This document shows positions 49,100 to 58,954 of a stretch of 61,205 bases of DNA, piece by piece (positions within the stretch are counted from its first letter, which is position 1; the number at the start of each line of letters is the position of its first letter). Origin of the DNA: a virus. The translations under genes and the position numbers were made by a program. The notes beneath the pieces are model-generated. The model was not told the origin of the DNA, searched no databases, and worked only from the letters and a program-made list of their open reading frames with translations. The stretch is from positions 1 to 61,205 of the IMG/VR virus record IMGVR_UViG_3300020438_000036. One strand, given 5' to 3'.

Positions 49100-50650
49100 C
49101 TATATGAGATTTTGTTCATTATCTTGTTGTCCCTCTTCGCCACCTTCATCTTCTGGTGGCTGGTCTTGAGGTTCGTCACTTTCCAACTCTTTCTTAATTT
49201 GACTGTCCATCTGTTTGATTTCTGAAGTAGTCATCTTAAGAATATTTCTTCTCACCCATTCATTAGAATAGTACTTGCCGATGTAGTCTTGCATCTCTGC
49301 GACTAACGCAATTCTATCTCTAATCATTTCGGAATTCTTAATTTCTGTATAATATGAATCCTGAGTAAAGTCAAATATAATATCCTGACTCATCTCTTTC
49401 CATTCGTCTACACTGATAAATCCTTTTAGTATAAGTTGCTTCTTCAATAGATCGGTAAATAGATCTGAAAATTTATCTCGTAGTCGTATGATAAATCTGT
49501 TGAATTTATATTCGTCTCTGGATATCTCTTGAGCTCTTCCCAACTGCATGGTGTTCTCTGGTTCTAATCTTGAGATAGGAACATTCAGAGATTTGTATAA
49601 TTTCTTGAGGAAGTAATTGACATCATCCATCTCGCCTAGGTTTGTACCACCGGGCAATGTTTCAATCTCAGTTCCTCGACCACCTTCTCTGCGAGGAAAC
49701 CAGTAATCCTCTAACATTGATAGATGTTTTCTATCGTCTCTGACTTCACCAGTAGTTCCATCGTAGACAATCTTGTTCTTGTGTTTGGTCATTATTTCAG
49801 AAAGGTATTGTTCTGCTTTCTGTTTCGGCAAGTTACCAACATCAATATAGAACACTCTTCTTTCTGGTGCTCTTGTCCATCTGTAAATAACAACGGAGTC
49901 TTCCACCAGTTTCAATTGATTGAGAGGTTTGATTGCTTTATGAAGATGACTTACGACATAGTTTCTGCGACCATCTTTAAGTCCTGATGTGACATGACAA
50001 ATAGAATCGATAGTAATTGGAAGTCCGGAAACGCCCTCAGCATTTACAATTCCTTTTTGATTGTAAACATAATATTCTTCTTGGTTAGAAACTAACCCTG
50101 CAGTATTTACGGGATCTTGCGCTGAAACTTTGTCTTTCTTGACTTGTTTTACTTTTTTAATTTTACGAGGATCGATATTGCGAAGTTCTCTGATGCCTTC
50201 TTTTGGCTTAGATTCATTGATGATGATATGATAGAATATTCTTCCGTCAACATACCAATTGCGGAAAATATCATAACCTCTTTCTTTGAACTTAAGAAGT
50301 TTTAGAATATTATTAAATTCCTCTTCAATAGTTTTTCGAAGAGAAGCACTCTTGATGTTCTTTGTGTGAATTTTGACAGGATATTCGATAGTGTCGTGGA
50401 CTATCGCTTCGGATGTGATATCGTCAACGGCAATCTCCACTTCTGGATGCATCACCATTTCACGATATTTGTTTATAAGTTCTGAGTCCGACTTAGCATT
50501 ATTTTCCAATTCTAAGTAGGTTCCGGAGAACCCACTCTGAATTGTTAATGCACCGTCATCGGTTTGATCTTCTCTAGGGACAAAGGAACGAACAGGTTTG
50601 TTGTCCTCCGAATTCCTAGATATATTGAAACCAAAAAGTTTAATCGCCAT
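49100..50650 (-). CDS. 20: Portal vertex protein, T4 gp20
   Basis: 516 residues (T4 524). SGFSGTYLELENNAKSDSEL, YREMVMHPEVEIAVDDITSE, RNIDPRKIKKVKQV, RWTRAPERRVFYIDVGNLPK and SRLEPENTMQLGRAQEISRD are the family's conserved blocks. The dodecameric ring forms the DNA entry and exit channel, initiates head assembly and docks gp17. Confidence 0.97.
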   Translation of the reverse strand: MAIKLFGFNISRNSEDNKPVRSFVPREDQTDDGALTIQSGFSGTYLELENNAKSDSELINKYREMVMHPEVEIAVDDITSEAIVHDTIEYPVKIHTKNIKSASLRKTIEEEFNNILKLLKFKERGYDIFRNWYVDGRIFYHIIINESKPKEGIRELRNIDPRKIKKVKQVKKDKVSAQDPVNTAGLVSNQEEYYVYNQKGIVNAEGVSGLPITIDSICHVTSGLKDGRRNYVVSHLHKAIKPLNQLKLVEDSVVIYRWTRAPERRVFYIDVGNLPKQKAEQYLSEIMTKHKNKIVYDGTTGEVRDDRKHLSMLEDYWFPRREGGRGTEIETLPGGTNLGEMDDVNYFLKKLYKSLNVPISRLEPENTMQLGRAQEISRDEYKFNRFIIRLRDKFSDLFTDLLKKQLILKGFISVDEWKEMSQDIIFDFTQDSYYTEIKNSEMIRDRIALVAEMQDYIGKYYSNEWVRRNILKMTTSEIKQMDSQIKKELESDEPQDQPPEDEGGEEGQQDNEQNLI

Positions 50651-50672
50651 TTAACATCACCTTTAAATCTAC

Positions 50673-50701
50673 ACAACTATTTATAATGAAAAAATAGTTG
50701 T
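50673..50701. other. Inverted repeat enclosing a late promoter box
   Basis: ACAACTATT (50673-50681) pairs with AATAGTTGT (50693-50701) around an 11-nt centre; the late box at 50678-50685 lies partly in the left arm. No T tract follows, so it is not a standard terminator. Confidence 0.55.
50678..50685 (-). promoter_or_regulatory. Late promoter TATAAATA for gene 20
   Basis: Exact late box 28 nt before the portal ATG. Confidence 0.83.
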
Positions 50702-50717
50702 ATAGATTGGGGAAATA

Positions 50718-51269
50718 TTAGATGCTTACGCTGACCTGTAGGCCTCCTGCTGCTTCTTCATGCAACCAGAAGTCATATGCAAATGTGCAAGTAAACTCTT
50801 CGATCTGGTCATTAGAATCCCAAGCAAGTTCTACTGCACCAAGTTCTGTTGGGAAAATACCAACAAACTTATATGTCGCAATAACTGCGCCGTCTTTTCC
50901 ATAATGAACGACTTTAGAATCTCTGTTCTTGTAAGTTGTTTGATTGTTAAACTGCAAGTTTGATGCGTGGTCGTTGATACCGCCCATCCAGTTTTCCAAT
51001 GAAGTTCTTACTGAGAAATCTTCGTCATTAAGAATTGTAACAGTCCAAGGTTCGAATGTCCTATTTCCGGCAAGTCTTACTTGTCTACCGAAATAAGGAA
51101 CATCGATTGCAGGAATAGTTGAAGCCGGCAACTGAGCAGCTCTACAATGAAAACGGAATACGTTATCCGCAGAACCGTCAATTGGGTTTCCAACTTCCAC
51201 TTCGAATAGGTTAGGTCTTGCCCCACCGTTTCTCAGATTTGATTTGAATGATGCGATATCAAACGCCAT
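50718..51269 (-). CDS. 19: Tail tube protein, T4 gp19
   Basis: 183 residues (T4 163). FHCRAAQLPASTIPAIDVPY, FGRQVRLAGNRTFEPWTVTI and NWMGGINDHASNLQFNNQTT match gp19, whose hexamers stack into the inner tail tube. It is followed by a hairpin and the gene 20 late box. Order 18-19-20 is as in T4. Confidence 0.95.
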   Translation of the reverse strand: MAFDIASFKSNLRNGGARPNLFEVEVGNPIDGSADNVFRFHCRAAQLPASTIPAIDVPYFGRQVRLAGNRTFEPWTVTILNDEDFSVRTSLENWMGGINDHASNLQFNNQTTYKNRDSKVVHYGKDGAVIATYKFVGIFPTELGAVELAWDSNDQIEEFTCTFAYDFWLHEEAAGGLQVSVSI

Positions 51270-51292
51270 TGTTTTCTCCTAAATTTTAACTA

Positions 51293-51300
51293 TATTTATA
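51293..51300 (-). promoter_or_regulatory. Late promoter TATAAATA for gene 19
   Basis: Exact late box 24 nt before the tube ATG, in the 38-nt gap after the sheath gene. Confidence 0.83.
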
Positions 51301-51307
51301 ACGATTA

Positions 51308-53362
51308 CTATACAGATCCAACAATTTCTTCAAAATCTGTTCCAGTTCTTGTAGCAACAAAGTTTAACTGGATGAAGTTGATAGACCTAGCAGGTTTAAT
51401 GAAGATGTCACCAACAAACTCATTACTGTCAACAACTTGAGCAGTATTATTTGTTGAGTCACAAACAACCTTAAAGTCAAATATACCTCTACGACCCTTT
51501 ACTTCTCGTAGGAAAGGTTCGACCAGAGATACAAATTGTGAACGTGTGAATTCATCATTCATTTCGAACAAAGTAAACTTAGATGCTGTTGCAATAGTCT
51601 TCTCTAGAACAATAAACAATCTTCTTACATTAATTCTGTCAAAGGCACTTGGTTTAGTGGTGAACGTCTTGTCACCATAAAGAACTGTACCTTGGCCTGG
51701 GAATGTAACAACTGGGTTTAGAGCCTTTCTGTAAAGATCGTCTCTGTTTGCCTTTGTTTGTGTCCAAGCAGTCTTAACAACATTCTTGATAACTCCACGG
51801 TTGAAACCAGCAGGAGAGAACCAAGGATCTCTTTCACTATCAGTTCTTGCCATAAGACCAGCGATGTCTCCGTTTAAAGGAACCCATCGATACTTATCAT
51901 TGTACTTGTCGTATTGATACTTGTAGTTTGAATCTACAAATGCATAATTGCTGTTACTTGTCATTGTAGAAGTGAAATAACTAATAACGTCAGATGCTGG
52001 AGATGAGCCTGCACAATCTACATATCGTGCAGATATCAGAGCGACTGCATCTCTTCGACCAGCGGCAACTGTGTCGATGATATGTGTTTGTACTGTATTG
52101 CCGTCTGTAATATCTCCCCACTCTCCAGACATCACTAAGGCAACATCTGTAGTTTCTGAATCTTCAAATACGCTATATCCAGAAATTGCTTCTCCGGCAG
52201 TTGGAACAGAACCTTCCGATCCACCAGAAAATTCTACATATACTATAGAACTTAAGGTTGCAAATGTTGTTCCTAGAGATGGTGTTCCCCAGTTTGTACC
52301 TTCTGTGGTGTGGTTTACTGCAAATATATAATCGGAATATTCGTTTACATAGTCTATATAGTAAATATTTGTTCCGTCTTCGAGCTTTCCATCAGATGCT
52401 TTTGATAAGAATGAAAATTTTTCAATAACTTTATCTGTTCCAGATTCAGAAGAACATACAAGGATATGTACTTCTCCAGTGACTGGGGCTCCAGAAAATT
52501 CATTTTGCAGCGTTGATGATAAACTAGAGAATGTTCCGGAATCTACCATATAAACTTTTAAAAAATTACCATGCGGGCCCGGAGTTCTTGCAACAAATTC
52601 AGAACCACCGGCCTGACCGGATCCAAACGCAACATCACTTTCAGTCCCAACTAATACTGGGGTATATGCAAATGACGTAACTGTTGGGCCCTTGACTGTA
52701 ATTGTGATATCACTTGTCGGGGCAGTTGAGAAGTCAATTGATTGACCACTAACAGTAAAATCAACACCAATACTAAATCCGTCCACTTCTACTGTGTCAT
52801 TTGCCCCAACTGTTTGAGAAACTTCAAATTTACTTCTCGCGGGAACATCTACAAGAATAGTTCCGGTTGGAGCCGATCCAAATGTCAAAGTTGTTCCATC
52901 ACCTGTAAAGTCTGTAGTCGCAGTTCCGTCCACAGTTACCGTGAGAGTTTCGTCGTAAGTAACTCTAGATAAGGTAAATGTTGTATCTGCGCCGTTACCA
53001 GTGAATGTTTCTCCACTTATTGCAGAGACAGCAGTTCCTGTTTCTGTTGCAAGAGTAGGAGTCGATGTAGTAGGGACTCCTGCGACTGCGTTTAATGTTC
53101 CACTTCCGACAACTCTAGAAACTTGCAAGTTCCCAGCATATGCCAAGAAATTCGCAGCGGTGTAAAAAGATCTATAGTTTTGGTCTGTTGGTTTACCAAA
53201 AACTTGCGCCAATTCAGTTTCACTAGAAACCGTAACTATTTCACCTACTGGGCCTTTTGCAAATTGACCCACCAAAGCACCTACGGATACCGCAGCTGCT
53301 GGAGTGGTGGTAGTTAGGTCTACTTCTGATACATTAACGCCGGGACTTACTTGAAATGGCAT
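51308..53362 (-). CDS. 18: Contractile tail sheath protein, T4 gp18
   Basis: 684 residues (T4 659). The N terminus QVSPGVNVSEVDLTTTTPAA and C-terminal domain (AFDRINVRRLFIVLEKTIAT, then PFLREVKGRRGIFDFKVVCD) are diagnostic sheath segments. The central region (about 115-240, GNGADTTFTLSRV and FEVSQTVGANDTVEVDGFSI) carries repetitive beta-rich insertions that likely project outward. It forms the contractile hexamers around gp19. Confidence 0.97.
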   Translation of the reverse strand: MPFQVSPGVNVSEVDLTTTTPAAAVSVGALVGQFAKGPVGEIVTVSSETELAQVFGKPTDQNYRSFYTAANFLAYAGNLQVSRVVGSGTLNAVAGVPTTSTPTLATETGTAVSAISGETFTGNGADTTFTLSRVTYDETLTVTVDGTATTDFTGDGTTLTFGSAPTGTILVDVPARSKFEVSQTVGANDTVEVDGFSIGVDFTVSGQSIDFSTAPTSDITITVKGPTVTSFAYTPVLVGTESDVAFGSGQAGGSEFVARTPGPHGNFLKVYMVDSGTFSSLSSTLQNEFSGAPVTGEVHILVCSSESGTDKVIEKFSFLSKASDGKLEDGTNIYYIDYVNEYSDYIFAVNHTTEGTNWGTPSLGTTFATLSSIVYVEFSGGSEGSVPTAGEAISGYSVFEDSETTDVALVMSGEWGDITDGNTVQTHIIDTVAAGRRDAVALISARYVDCAGSSPASDVISYFTSTMTSNSNYAFVDSNYKYQYDKYNDKYRWVPLNGDIAGLMARTDSERDPWFSPAGFNRGVIKNVVKTAWTQTKANRDDLYRKALNPVVTFPGQGTVLYGDKTFTTKPSAFDRINVRRLFIVLEKTIATASKFTLFEMNDEFTRSQFVSLVEPFLREVKGRRGIFDFKVVCDSTNNTAQVVDSNEFVGDIFIKPARSINFIQLNFVATRTGTDFEEIVGSV

Positions 53363-53424
53363 TTTATCATCTCCTTAAAATTTATCATAAACTCATTAGT
53401 TTAAGTATATTCTTCTTTGATTAA

Positions 53425-53432
53425 TATTTATA
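53425..53432 (-). promoter_or_regulatory. Late promoter TATAAATA for gene 18
   Basis: Exact late box in the 92-nt gap between genes 17 and 18, 63 nt before the sheath ATG. Confidence 0.83.
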
Positions 53433-53454
53433 AAAAAAGTGTTTTTTAATAATC

Positions 53455-55077
53455 TCAAAGACTATTTTCGACAACCTGCCAGACTTGACCTTCATCGTCT
53501 GAAAAATTCTCAAATTCTGCACCATCTTGGATGTACCCAAACGGCGTCATATTCTCTTCTAACATACGAATTCTTTCTTCGTAAATTTCTCTTCTGGTGT
53601 CTAAATCGGACAGTTCTTTGAAATACGCATCAGTGACCATCCAAGAAAATAAAATCAAGGTATCTACCATGTCATCGGTTCTACCGTTCTCGGCCTCGTA
53701 TTTGTGACCCTTCGAAACAAAAGTTGTTAACTCGTTTATGGTATCGAAGTCGTTTATAATTAATTTATTTTCTTCAACCAAACTCTTCATATTAAAACAA
53801 CCGATTTTTTTTGTTGACTTAGTTGTTCTGATTCCCATCGTAAAGGCTTTACCGAAACCAGAACTAATCGACTGGCCTTTGCGAGTATCATTGTGAATCG
53901 AAATAATATTTTCGTACTCGAGCTCATGATATAAAATATCGCTAACCTGTTGCCCTACGTCATTAATTTCTACTAGTATATACGCATTATTATACTGAAC
54001 TGCTATTCCTTTTATAAGTGTCGGATATACCATCGGCGGCATTTCGTTGGATCTGAATGTTGCTACCTGTTTATATGGAACTTCTGATGCGTCAATTACC
54101 GATAGTGCAGAGTAATCCTGACCCCTTCCTCTACTCACATCTACAGTAATAAAGTATGTACTTGTTTCTTTAGGCTCCTCATATATCTTTACTGTTCCAT
54201 TGCGAGTCATCTTTATGGGAGAACTATAAGAAAGATTTTTTAATTTCGCAGTATTAATGAGAGTATTAGTACTACCTAAAAACTCGGTCTCAAACTCCTG
54301 CCGAAATTGTTCTTCAGAAGTATTCTTAATTGTTTCTTCTTTCCATTTTTCATCACGGCCCGGAACCTCAGACCAATGAACTTCTATAGATTTATAAGAA
54401 TTGGTATTTTGAATTGAATCATTCCAAAGTTTATAGAAATGATTCATACCTTGTGGAGTAGATACAATAATAACTTTAGTAGAAGCACCAGATGAAATTG
54501 TAGGATACACCGAATTAAAAAACTCTTCTGCAATTTCATTTGGTACGAACGCAAATTCGTCTAAGAATAGGATATTGAAGGATCCACCTCTTATAGCAGA
54601 GGATGAAGTCGCAGCAGCCATTATCTTTGCACCATTCTCTAATTCTATATTAGTCTTGTTCCAAACCAATACTCCCTGTTGTAACCAAAGAGGAAGATTC
54701 TCATACGCCCTCTGAAGTCTACTGAGAAGTTCTCTAGCGGTTGCAAGTTTGTTTGCAAGAAGAGCAACAGATACATCTTTATTGAAGAGTATATAATGAA
54801 GGAAGAATGCGATACAAGTGATAGACTTTCCTGACTGTCTCCCAATTTTGCATATAGTAAATCTTTCCTCGTGGAAAGTTTGAATCATATTTTCTTGAAA
54901 TGGATATAATTCAAAAGGAACTAGTCCAACATCTAGGTTTACAATCTTCATATATTTCTTGATGAAATACACTGGATTCTCTAGACACTTAACATATTCC
55001 TGTGCTTGTTCTTGAGTCCATTGAATCTCAACCCCTGCGTTTTTTAGGTTGGGATTATTTAAATAGATATCACTCAT
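53455..55077 (-). CDS. 17: Terminase large subunit, T4 gp17
   Basis: 540 residues (T4 610). The packaging ATPase has KIGRQSGKSITCIAFFLHYI (Walker A) and NILFLDEFAFVP (Walker B). The RNase H-like nuclease begins ITVDVSRGRGQDYSALSVID, with catalytic Asp, and continues with VEINDVGQQVSDIL and NGRTDDMVDTLILF. It drives DNA into the prohead and cuts concatemers at headful. No intron is present, unlike some T4-like relatives. The start overlaps gene 16 by 8 nt. Confidence 0.97.
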   Translation of the reverse strand: MSDIYLNNPNLKNAGVEIQWTQEQAQEYVKCLENPVYFIKKYMKIVNLDVGLVPFELYPFQENMIQTFHEERFTICKIGRQSGKSITCIAFFLHYILFNKDVSVALLANKLATARELLSRLQRAYENLPLWLQQGVLVWNKTNIELENGAKIMAAATSSSAIRGGSFNILFLDEFAFVPNEIAEEFFNSVYPTISSGASTKVIIVSTPQGMNHFYKLWNDSIQNTNSYKSIEVHWSEVPGRDEKWKEETIKNTSEEQFRQEFETEFLGSTNTLINTAKLKNLSYSSPIKMTRNGTVKIYEEPKETSTYFITVDVSRGRGQDYSALSVIDASEVPYKQVATFRSNEMPPMVYPTLIKGIAVQYNNAYILVEINDVGQQVSDILYHELEYENIISIHNDTRKGQSISSGFGKAFTMGIRTTKSTKKIGCFNMKSLVEENKLIINDFDTINELTTFVSKGHKYEAENGRTDDMVDTLILFSWMVTDAYFKELSDLDTRREIYEERIRMLEENMTPFGYIQDGAEFENFSDDEGQVWQVVENSL

Positions 55078-55534
55078 GATCTATGACTCGGTTCTTTCCT
55101 TTAATAACTTCTAATAGGTCATTAGTGTTTCCAACAAAGACTGCGTTGTTGTTCACCACTTTACTTGGCCCACCTTCTTTTGTGTTCTGTATCTTATTCA
55201 TAGTGACTTGAAGTTCAATGAGGTCTTTTGTGAGATCCCCAGTAGTTTTCATCAATTGACCTACCACTTCGTATGCTCTTGGATGTTCGCTCTGTTTCGC
55301 AAGTTCAATGAGATTATTGAGAGTGTCCTGACCCTTCTCTACCAAGTCGTGTAGATTGTGACGATGAAAATCATAATCATTCTCTATATCTTTTTGGCGT
55401 TGTTCGTTTTTTTCTTCTTGATACTCTTGTATATCATTATTAGCTTTCACAACTAACTCTTGAGATGTTTCCTTTATCTCATTTTCAATTCCAAGAAAGT
55501 CATTAAGTCTTTCGTCTACACTTTTAGTCTTCAT
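55070..55534 (-). CDS. 16: Terminase small subunit, T4 gp16
   Basis: 154 residues (T4 164). A helical protein: RLNDFLGIENEIKETSQELV, then a central coiled-coil (LHDLVEKGQDTLNNLIELAK, PRAYEVVGQLMKTTGDLTKD) of the type that oligomerises in gp16, and a C-terminal tail. It stimulates gp17 and recognises packaging substrate. It lies in the T4 order between 15 and 17 and overlaps both. Confidence 0.92.
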   Translation of the reverse strand: MKTKSVDERLNDFLGIENEIKETSQELVVKANNDIQEYQEEKNEQRQKDIENDYDFHRHNLHDLVEKGQDTLNNLIELAKQSEHPRAYEVVGQLMKTTGDLTKDLIELQVTMNKIQNTKEGGPSKVVNNNAVFVGNTNDLLEVIKGKNRVIDHE

Positions 55535-56276
55535 TATTAAACTCTGTTATACTTTGGCTAAATCCATAATCATCAAGTTCTGTGGCAGTAGTAGGATCTA
55601 CTTCATACTCTTGTTGAGAAAAATCTCTGTTTGTATCTATATTAACAATCTTTGCAGTTGACTTCTTGATTGTCTTTCTGTTGTCTTGAGAACCATACAG
55701 ATATCCTTTTAGGGTGAAACCTAAAGTCCACTCTAAAACTCTTCTTGTTTGATAATCTCCTTCATATGTATCCTGTACATCTACTGAATCCAATATGACA
55801 GGAGTATCTCTCACTATATCCAATTCATCTACTTCCTTTATAGGCACAATAAAGGACGGAGTAAAGAAAGGAAGTATCTGTTCTAATATCTGAGTACCGT
55901 CTTCTGCATTCTTTACTAATAAAGAAAGAGTAACTGATATGTCCCAAGGAACTGGATTATAAACGAATGTTTTGTTTCCCTCTGTAGTATGCGCCCCAGT
56001 ATATCCTGACATCTTGGGGAGTTTTCTTCCTGAGTCATAACTGATACCAGATATCTCAAAACTCATTCTAGGTAGGACTACTGCGACATCACTACTCTCT
56101 GCGTTAATTCTAGAGATATACTTTTGAGCAGGCCCATAAGATAGAGGCACTCTTATAATGCTCGTGACAACTCCAGAAGAATTTTTTCTCTGGATATCGA
56201 TATCATCAAAGAGAGAACCAAATGCTATAATATAGTTCCTCAGAGTTCCTCTATATTGTGGGGTTATGCCTAACAT
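55524..56276 (-). CDS. 15: Tail sheath stabiliser / tail completion protein, T4 gp15
   Basis: 250 residues (T4 272). YIIAFGSLFDDIDIQRKNSS, RVPLSYGPAQKYISRINAES, VLPRMSFEISGISYDSGRKL and the WDISVTLSLLVKNAEDGTQI to LEQILPFFTPSF region follow gp15. The hexamer caps the tail and joins it to the neck. Its start touches the gene 14 stop. Confidence 0.93.
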   Translation of the reverse strand: MLGITPQYRGTLRNYIIAFGSLFDDIDIQRKNSSGVVTSIIRVPLSYGPAQKYISRINAESSDVAVVLPRMSFEISGISYDSGRKLPKMSGYTGAHTTEGNKTFVYNPVPWDISVTLSLLVKNAEDGTQILEQILPFFTPSFIVPIKEVDELDIVRDTPVILDSVDVQDTYEGDYQTRRVLEWTLGFTLKGYLYGSQDNRKTIKKSTAKIVNIDTNRDFSQQEYEVDPTTATELDDYGFSQSITEFNNED

Positions 56277-57142
56277 TAGTAACTCTCACTGAATGGGTTG
56301 GTAACTGAGAAGTCAATAACAGAGTCAGTAGTTCCTGAGAAATCGGATCCCCCACTATTATCCACTGTATTCTCAGTTGTTTCTATATAAGTTATTTGTT
56401 GTGTCGCACCTAAGAGATACTCTGCTGCAGAGGTTGCACCGATTGTATTTGTATTCTGTGCGAATGTTCCGGTAAGTGAACCAACTCTCAGAACATTAGT
56501 TCCGGAGTTCCAAGAGATTACTTCTCCAGTGGCGGTTGCGTTTGCAAGATCTGCTCCCTGATATATAGTCTCACCTACAGAGAATTCCCCAGTTCCAGTT
56601 CCAAAAGTCAAGTCCACACTGAATGATGTGTTCTCAGTTCCAATATCATCTATCTCTGCAACACCAGTATCGAATGACTCATGTGAGTATTCGAAGAGCT
56701 CTGTTGTCAATCTGAATACATACATTTTGCCAAGCTGATAGAATGGCACTTCATCTTCAACAAATTGAATCTCGAAACACCTATCAACTAAAGGAAAGTA
56801 TATTAAGTCTCCGGATAGAGGGATTGTTTTGCTTGTGGCTTCTGTGAATCTTTTCTTTGATACAATAACATTCAATTGATCTCGTACTTCAAGTCCGAAC
56901 TTAGAAAGGAAGTCTCCTTCACCAGCAAATCCATCCGTATCTTCTATATGCATCTCTACCAGATATGCAGTATTGAATTCACTTAGAGTTGCTTCGTTGA
57001 ATACAGTATCAGAGTTTACTTCAGTTCTTTCTATATAATAGAAGTCTTGACCGTGAATCTGAATAGACTCAACGACCAAATCTTCCAAAAGATTTTGTTC
57101 AGATGCAAAGTTTGTCTGATTAAAATATTGATTGACTGCCAT
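56276..57142 (-). CDS. 14: Neck protein, T4 gp14
   Basis: 288 residues (T4 256). YFNQTNFASEQNLLEDLVVE, IQIHGQDFYYIERTEVNSDT and GDLIYFPLVDRCFEIQFVED match gp14. The C-terminal third (FGTGTGEFSVGETIYQGADL to TGTFAQNT) is a beta-rich insertion of the kind found in marine homologues. It forms the neck with gp13, where head and tail join. Confidence 0.92.
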   Translation of the reverse strand: MAVNQYFNQTNFASEQNLLEDLVVESIQIHGQDFYYIERTEVNSDTVFNEATLSEFNTAYLVEMHIEDTDGFAGEGDFLSKFGLEVRDQLNVIVSKKRFTEATSKTIPLSGDLIYFPLVDRCFEIQFVEDEVPFYQLGKMYVFRLTTELFEYSHESFDTGVAEIDDIGTENTSFSVDLTFGTGTGEFSVGETIYQGADLANATATGEVISWNSGTNVLRVGSLTGTFAQNTNTIGATSAAEYLLGATQQITYIETTENTVDNSGGSDFSGTTDSVIDFSVTNPFSESY

Positions 57143-57143
57143 G

Positions 57144-57893
57144 TTAACCTACCAAGAAATCTACAGGTAATTCGTAGTTAGTAGACATCTCTTCCTCAAG
57201 TTGAGTTATCTCTTGGTTTGCTTCGTCCAAGATTCTTGTTCCACTAAATGTCATGCCGCCAGGCATTTGAATTCCTTCGTATTTCGATAGATTCTCTCCC
57301 CATTGCTTCTTTATAAGTGCAGTTGCGTATCTCTTCAACCATCTGTCATTCCAGACATCCGTATAAGTATCCGGATCCAAAACACGATACACTTCTACAA
57401 TTAGATATTCATCAACACCTAGACTCTCCTCCCAGTCTATATCTAAGAATAAACGATTTTGGTGACGATTAAATCTAATCGGCACTCTTCCTGTGATCAT
57501 ATCATTGACTAACTGGAGATGTGACTGTGTAAGTTCATAAGTCAACAACTCCATACTTTTAAGATCATAAATTTCATTTAGATGCATTTGATAACGAACA
57601 TCAAAGAAACTTTTAGAATATCCGTCTGTCTTATCAAATAAAGGTAGAACTCTTTTGACACCAACAATCGCATCGTTGAGCTCGATGTATCCGTTTGTGA
57701 TATTATCCTGAGTGACTTGATGTTTTAGATAAACCTTTTCTACCGCATCATAGTGATAGTCGCGATAGTGCTCAAACGCATCATCAACACGATCATCTAC
57801 TTGTTCGTCGGCTATGTTTATCTGGATTACAGGTTTGCCCAATTTTCTGAGACAGTATTCTTTGAATTCACTTCTGCTGGTTATTGCAGGCAT
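57144..57893 (-). CDS. 13: Neck protein, T4 gp13
   Basis: 249 residues (T4 309). EFKEYCLRKLGKPVIQINIA, DRVDDAFEHYRDYHYDAVEK and WNDRWLKRYATALIKKQWGE are characteristic of gp13, which closes filled heads and forms the neck ring with gp14. A late box lies 25 nt upstream of the ATG. Confidence 0.93.
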   Translation of the reverse strand: MPAITSRSEFKEYCLRKLGKPVIQINIADEQVDDRVDDAFEHYRDYHYDAVEKVYLKHQVTQDNITNGYIELNDAIVGVKRVLPLFDKTDGYSKSFFDVRYQMHLNEIYDLKSMELLTYELTQSHLQLVNDMITGRVPIRFNRHQNRLFLDIDWEESLGVDEYLIVEVYRVLDPDTYTDVWNDRWLKRYATALIKKQWGENLSKYEGIQMPGGMTFSGTRILDEANQEITQLEEEMSTNYELPVDFLVG

Positions 57894-57917
57894 ACTAATA
57901 CTCCTATTCTATAAGAG

Positions 57918-57925
57918 TATTTATA
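57918..57925 (-). promoter_or_regulatory. Late promoter TATAAATA for genes 13-17
   Basis: Exact late box in the 35-nt gap before gene 13; no further late box is seen until 53425, so it probably serves 13, 14, 15, 16 and 17. Confidence 0.83.
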
Positions 57926-57928
57926 TTT

Positions 57929-58948
57929 TTAGGATTTCCTTCTTTTTCTTGGTTTGTAAAAAGGAAACTTAATAACCTCTGAGTCTAGGTTTATTTGATG
58001 TTTTTCGAAGGTTTCTTCGTTGAGATCTATCTTCTCTATACGAGCATTGACAGGAAATTCCTCCATAGGAAACTCTTTCATTCTCTGAAAGAACATACCT
58101 TCGACATTGAACTCAAGATCCGGATCTTCTTCAAACAATATATTCTGTCTCTCAGAGAAATACGATACATTATTACCTAGACATACCGGATAGAATCTAA
58201 GGTTCTTATAATTAGAAGAGTATGTATAATGATCTAACTTAGTATATTTAGAGCTTTGATTGTCGTATAAGAATATCTCGTTATTTGAGTTGATAGATAC
58301 TTCATAATCTCCAAAGAAGAACTTCTTATCCTTGAATGCAAATCTGGGGATAGATACATCGAAGATACATACGCCAAGATTGGTGTTGATAACCAGAGAA
58401 ATCTTATTCTCTTCTTTAGTTCCTATCTCTACATTCTTGATGATTTTGTTTCTTAATTTAATCTTTCTTGCAGATTGGAAATTATTAGAAACAATTATGA
58501 TTTCGCTTTGAGTGATAAAGAAGTTATAATAACTCTTTCCAAAGATCGCAGTCTTTGATTCTACCAGAGAATCTATTTTAAGACTAGAGGAATTAATCCA
58601 AGCTTTCTTTCTGGCGTGACTATAATTAAGAAGCGATATGGTGTTGTTAAATACTATCGGAAAAGTATTTGTCTTTTGTTTCTCTTGAAAAAAAGTTCCA
58701 AATGTGTTAGTATTGCGAGTTCTATATTTGTACTCTATCTTGTCATTTGGAGAATAGAAAAAAAGAGATTCTTTTTTGTTTCCAATACAGAACCCCCCTT
58801 TGTTATCATAGTTGAGGGAAAATGCGAAATTATTATCAACCTTGATGGGAAAGTTACATTCATATTTCGATGTTAACTTCTCGCCATCAAGATTGTAATA
58901 ATCATCCAAGTAGTTTATTGAGTCTTCACTCAGCGTCAATTCTTTCAT
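57929..58948 (-). CDS. Unknown beta-rich protein upstream of neck genes
   Basis: 339 residues. The sequence alternates short strands and turns (NFAFSLNYDNKGGFCIGNKK, GKSYYNFFITQSEIIIVSNN, LVINTNLGVCIFDVSIPRFA), with many Asn, Ser, Lys and Tyr and no signal peptide, suggesting a beta-propeller or beta-sandwich. The C-terminal 20 residues are basic (FYKPRKRRKS). A late box ends only 7 nt before the ATG, so the message would be nearly leaderless. Position among late genes suggests a structural part. I recognise no family. Confidence 0.65.
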   Translation of the reverse strand: MKELTLSEDSINYLDDYYNLDGEKLTSKYECNFPIKVDNNFAFSLNYDNKGGFCIGNKKESLFFYSPNDKIEYKYRTRNTNTFGTFFQEKQKTNTFPIVFNNTISLLNYSHARKKAWINSSSLKIDSLVESKTAIFGKSYYNFFITQSEIIIVSNNFQSARKIKLRNKIIKNVEIGTKEENKISLVINTNLGVCIFDVSIPRFAFKDKKFFFGDYEVSINSNNEIFLYDNQSSKYTKLDHYTYSSNYKNLRFYPVCLGNNVSYFSERQNILFEEDPDLEFNVEGMFFQRMKEFPMEEFPVNARIEKIDLNEETFEKHQINLDSEVIKFPFYKPRKRRKS

Positions 58949-58954
58949 AAAGAA

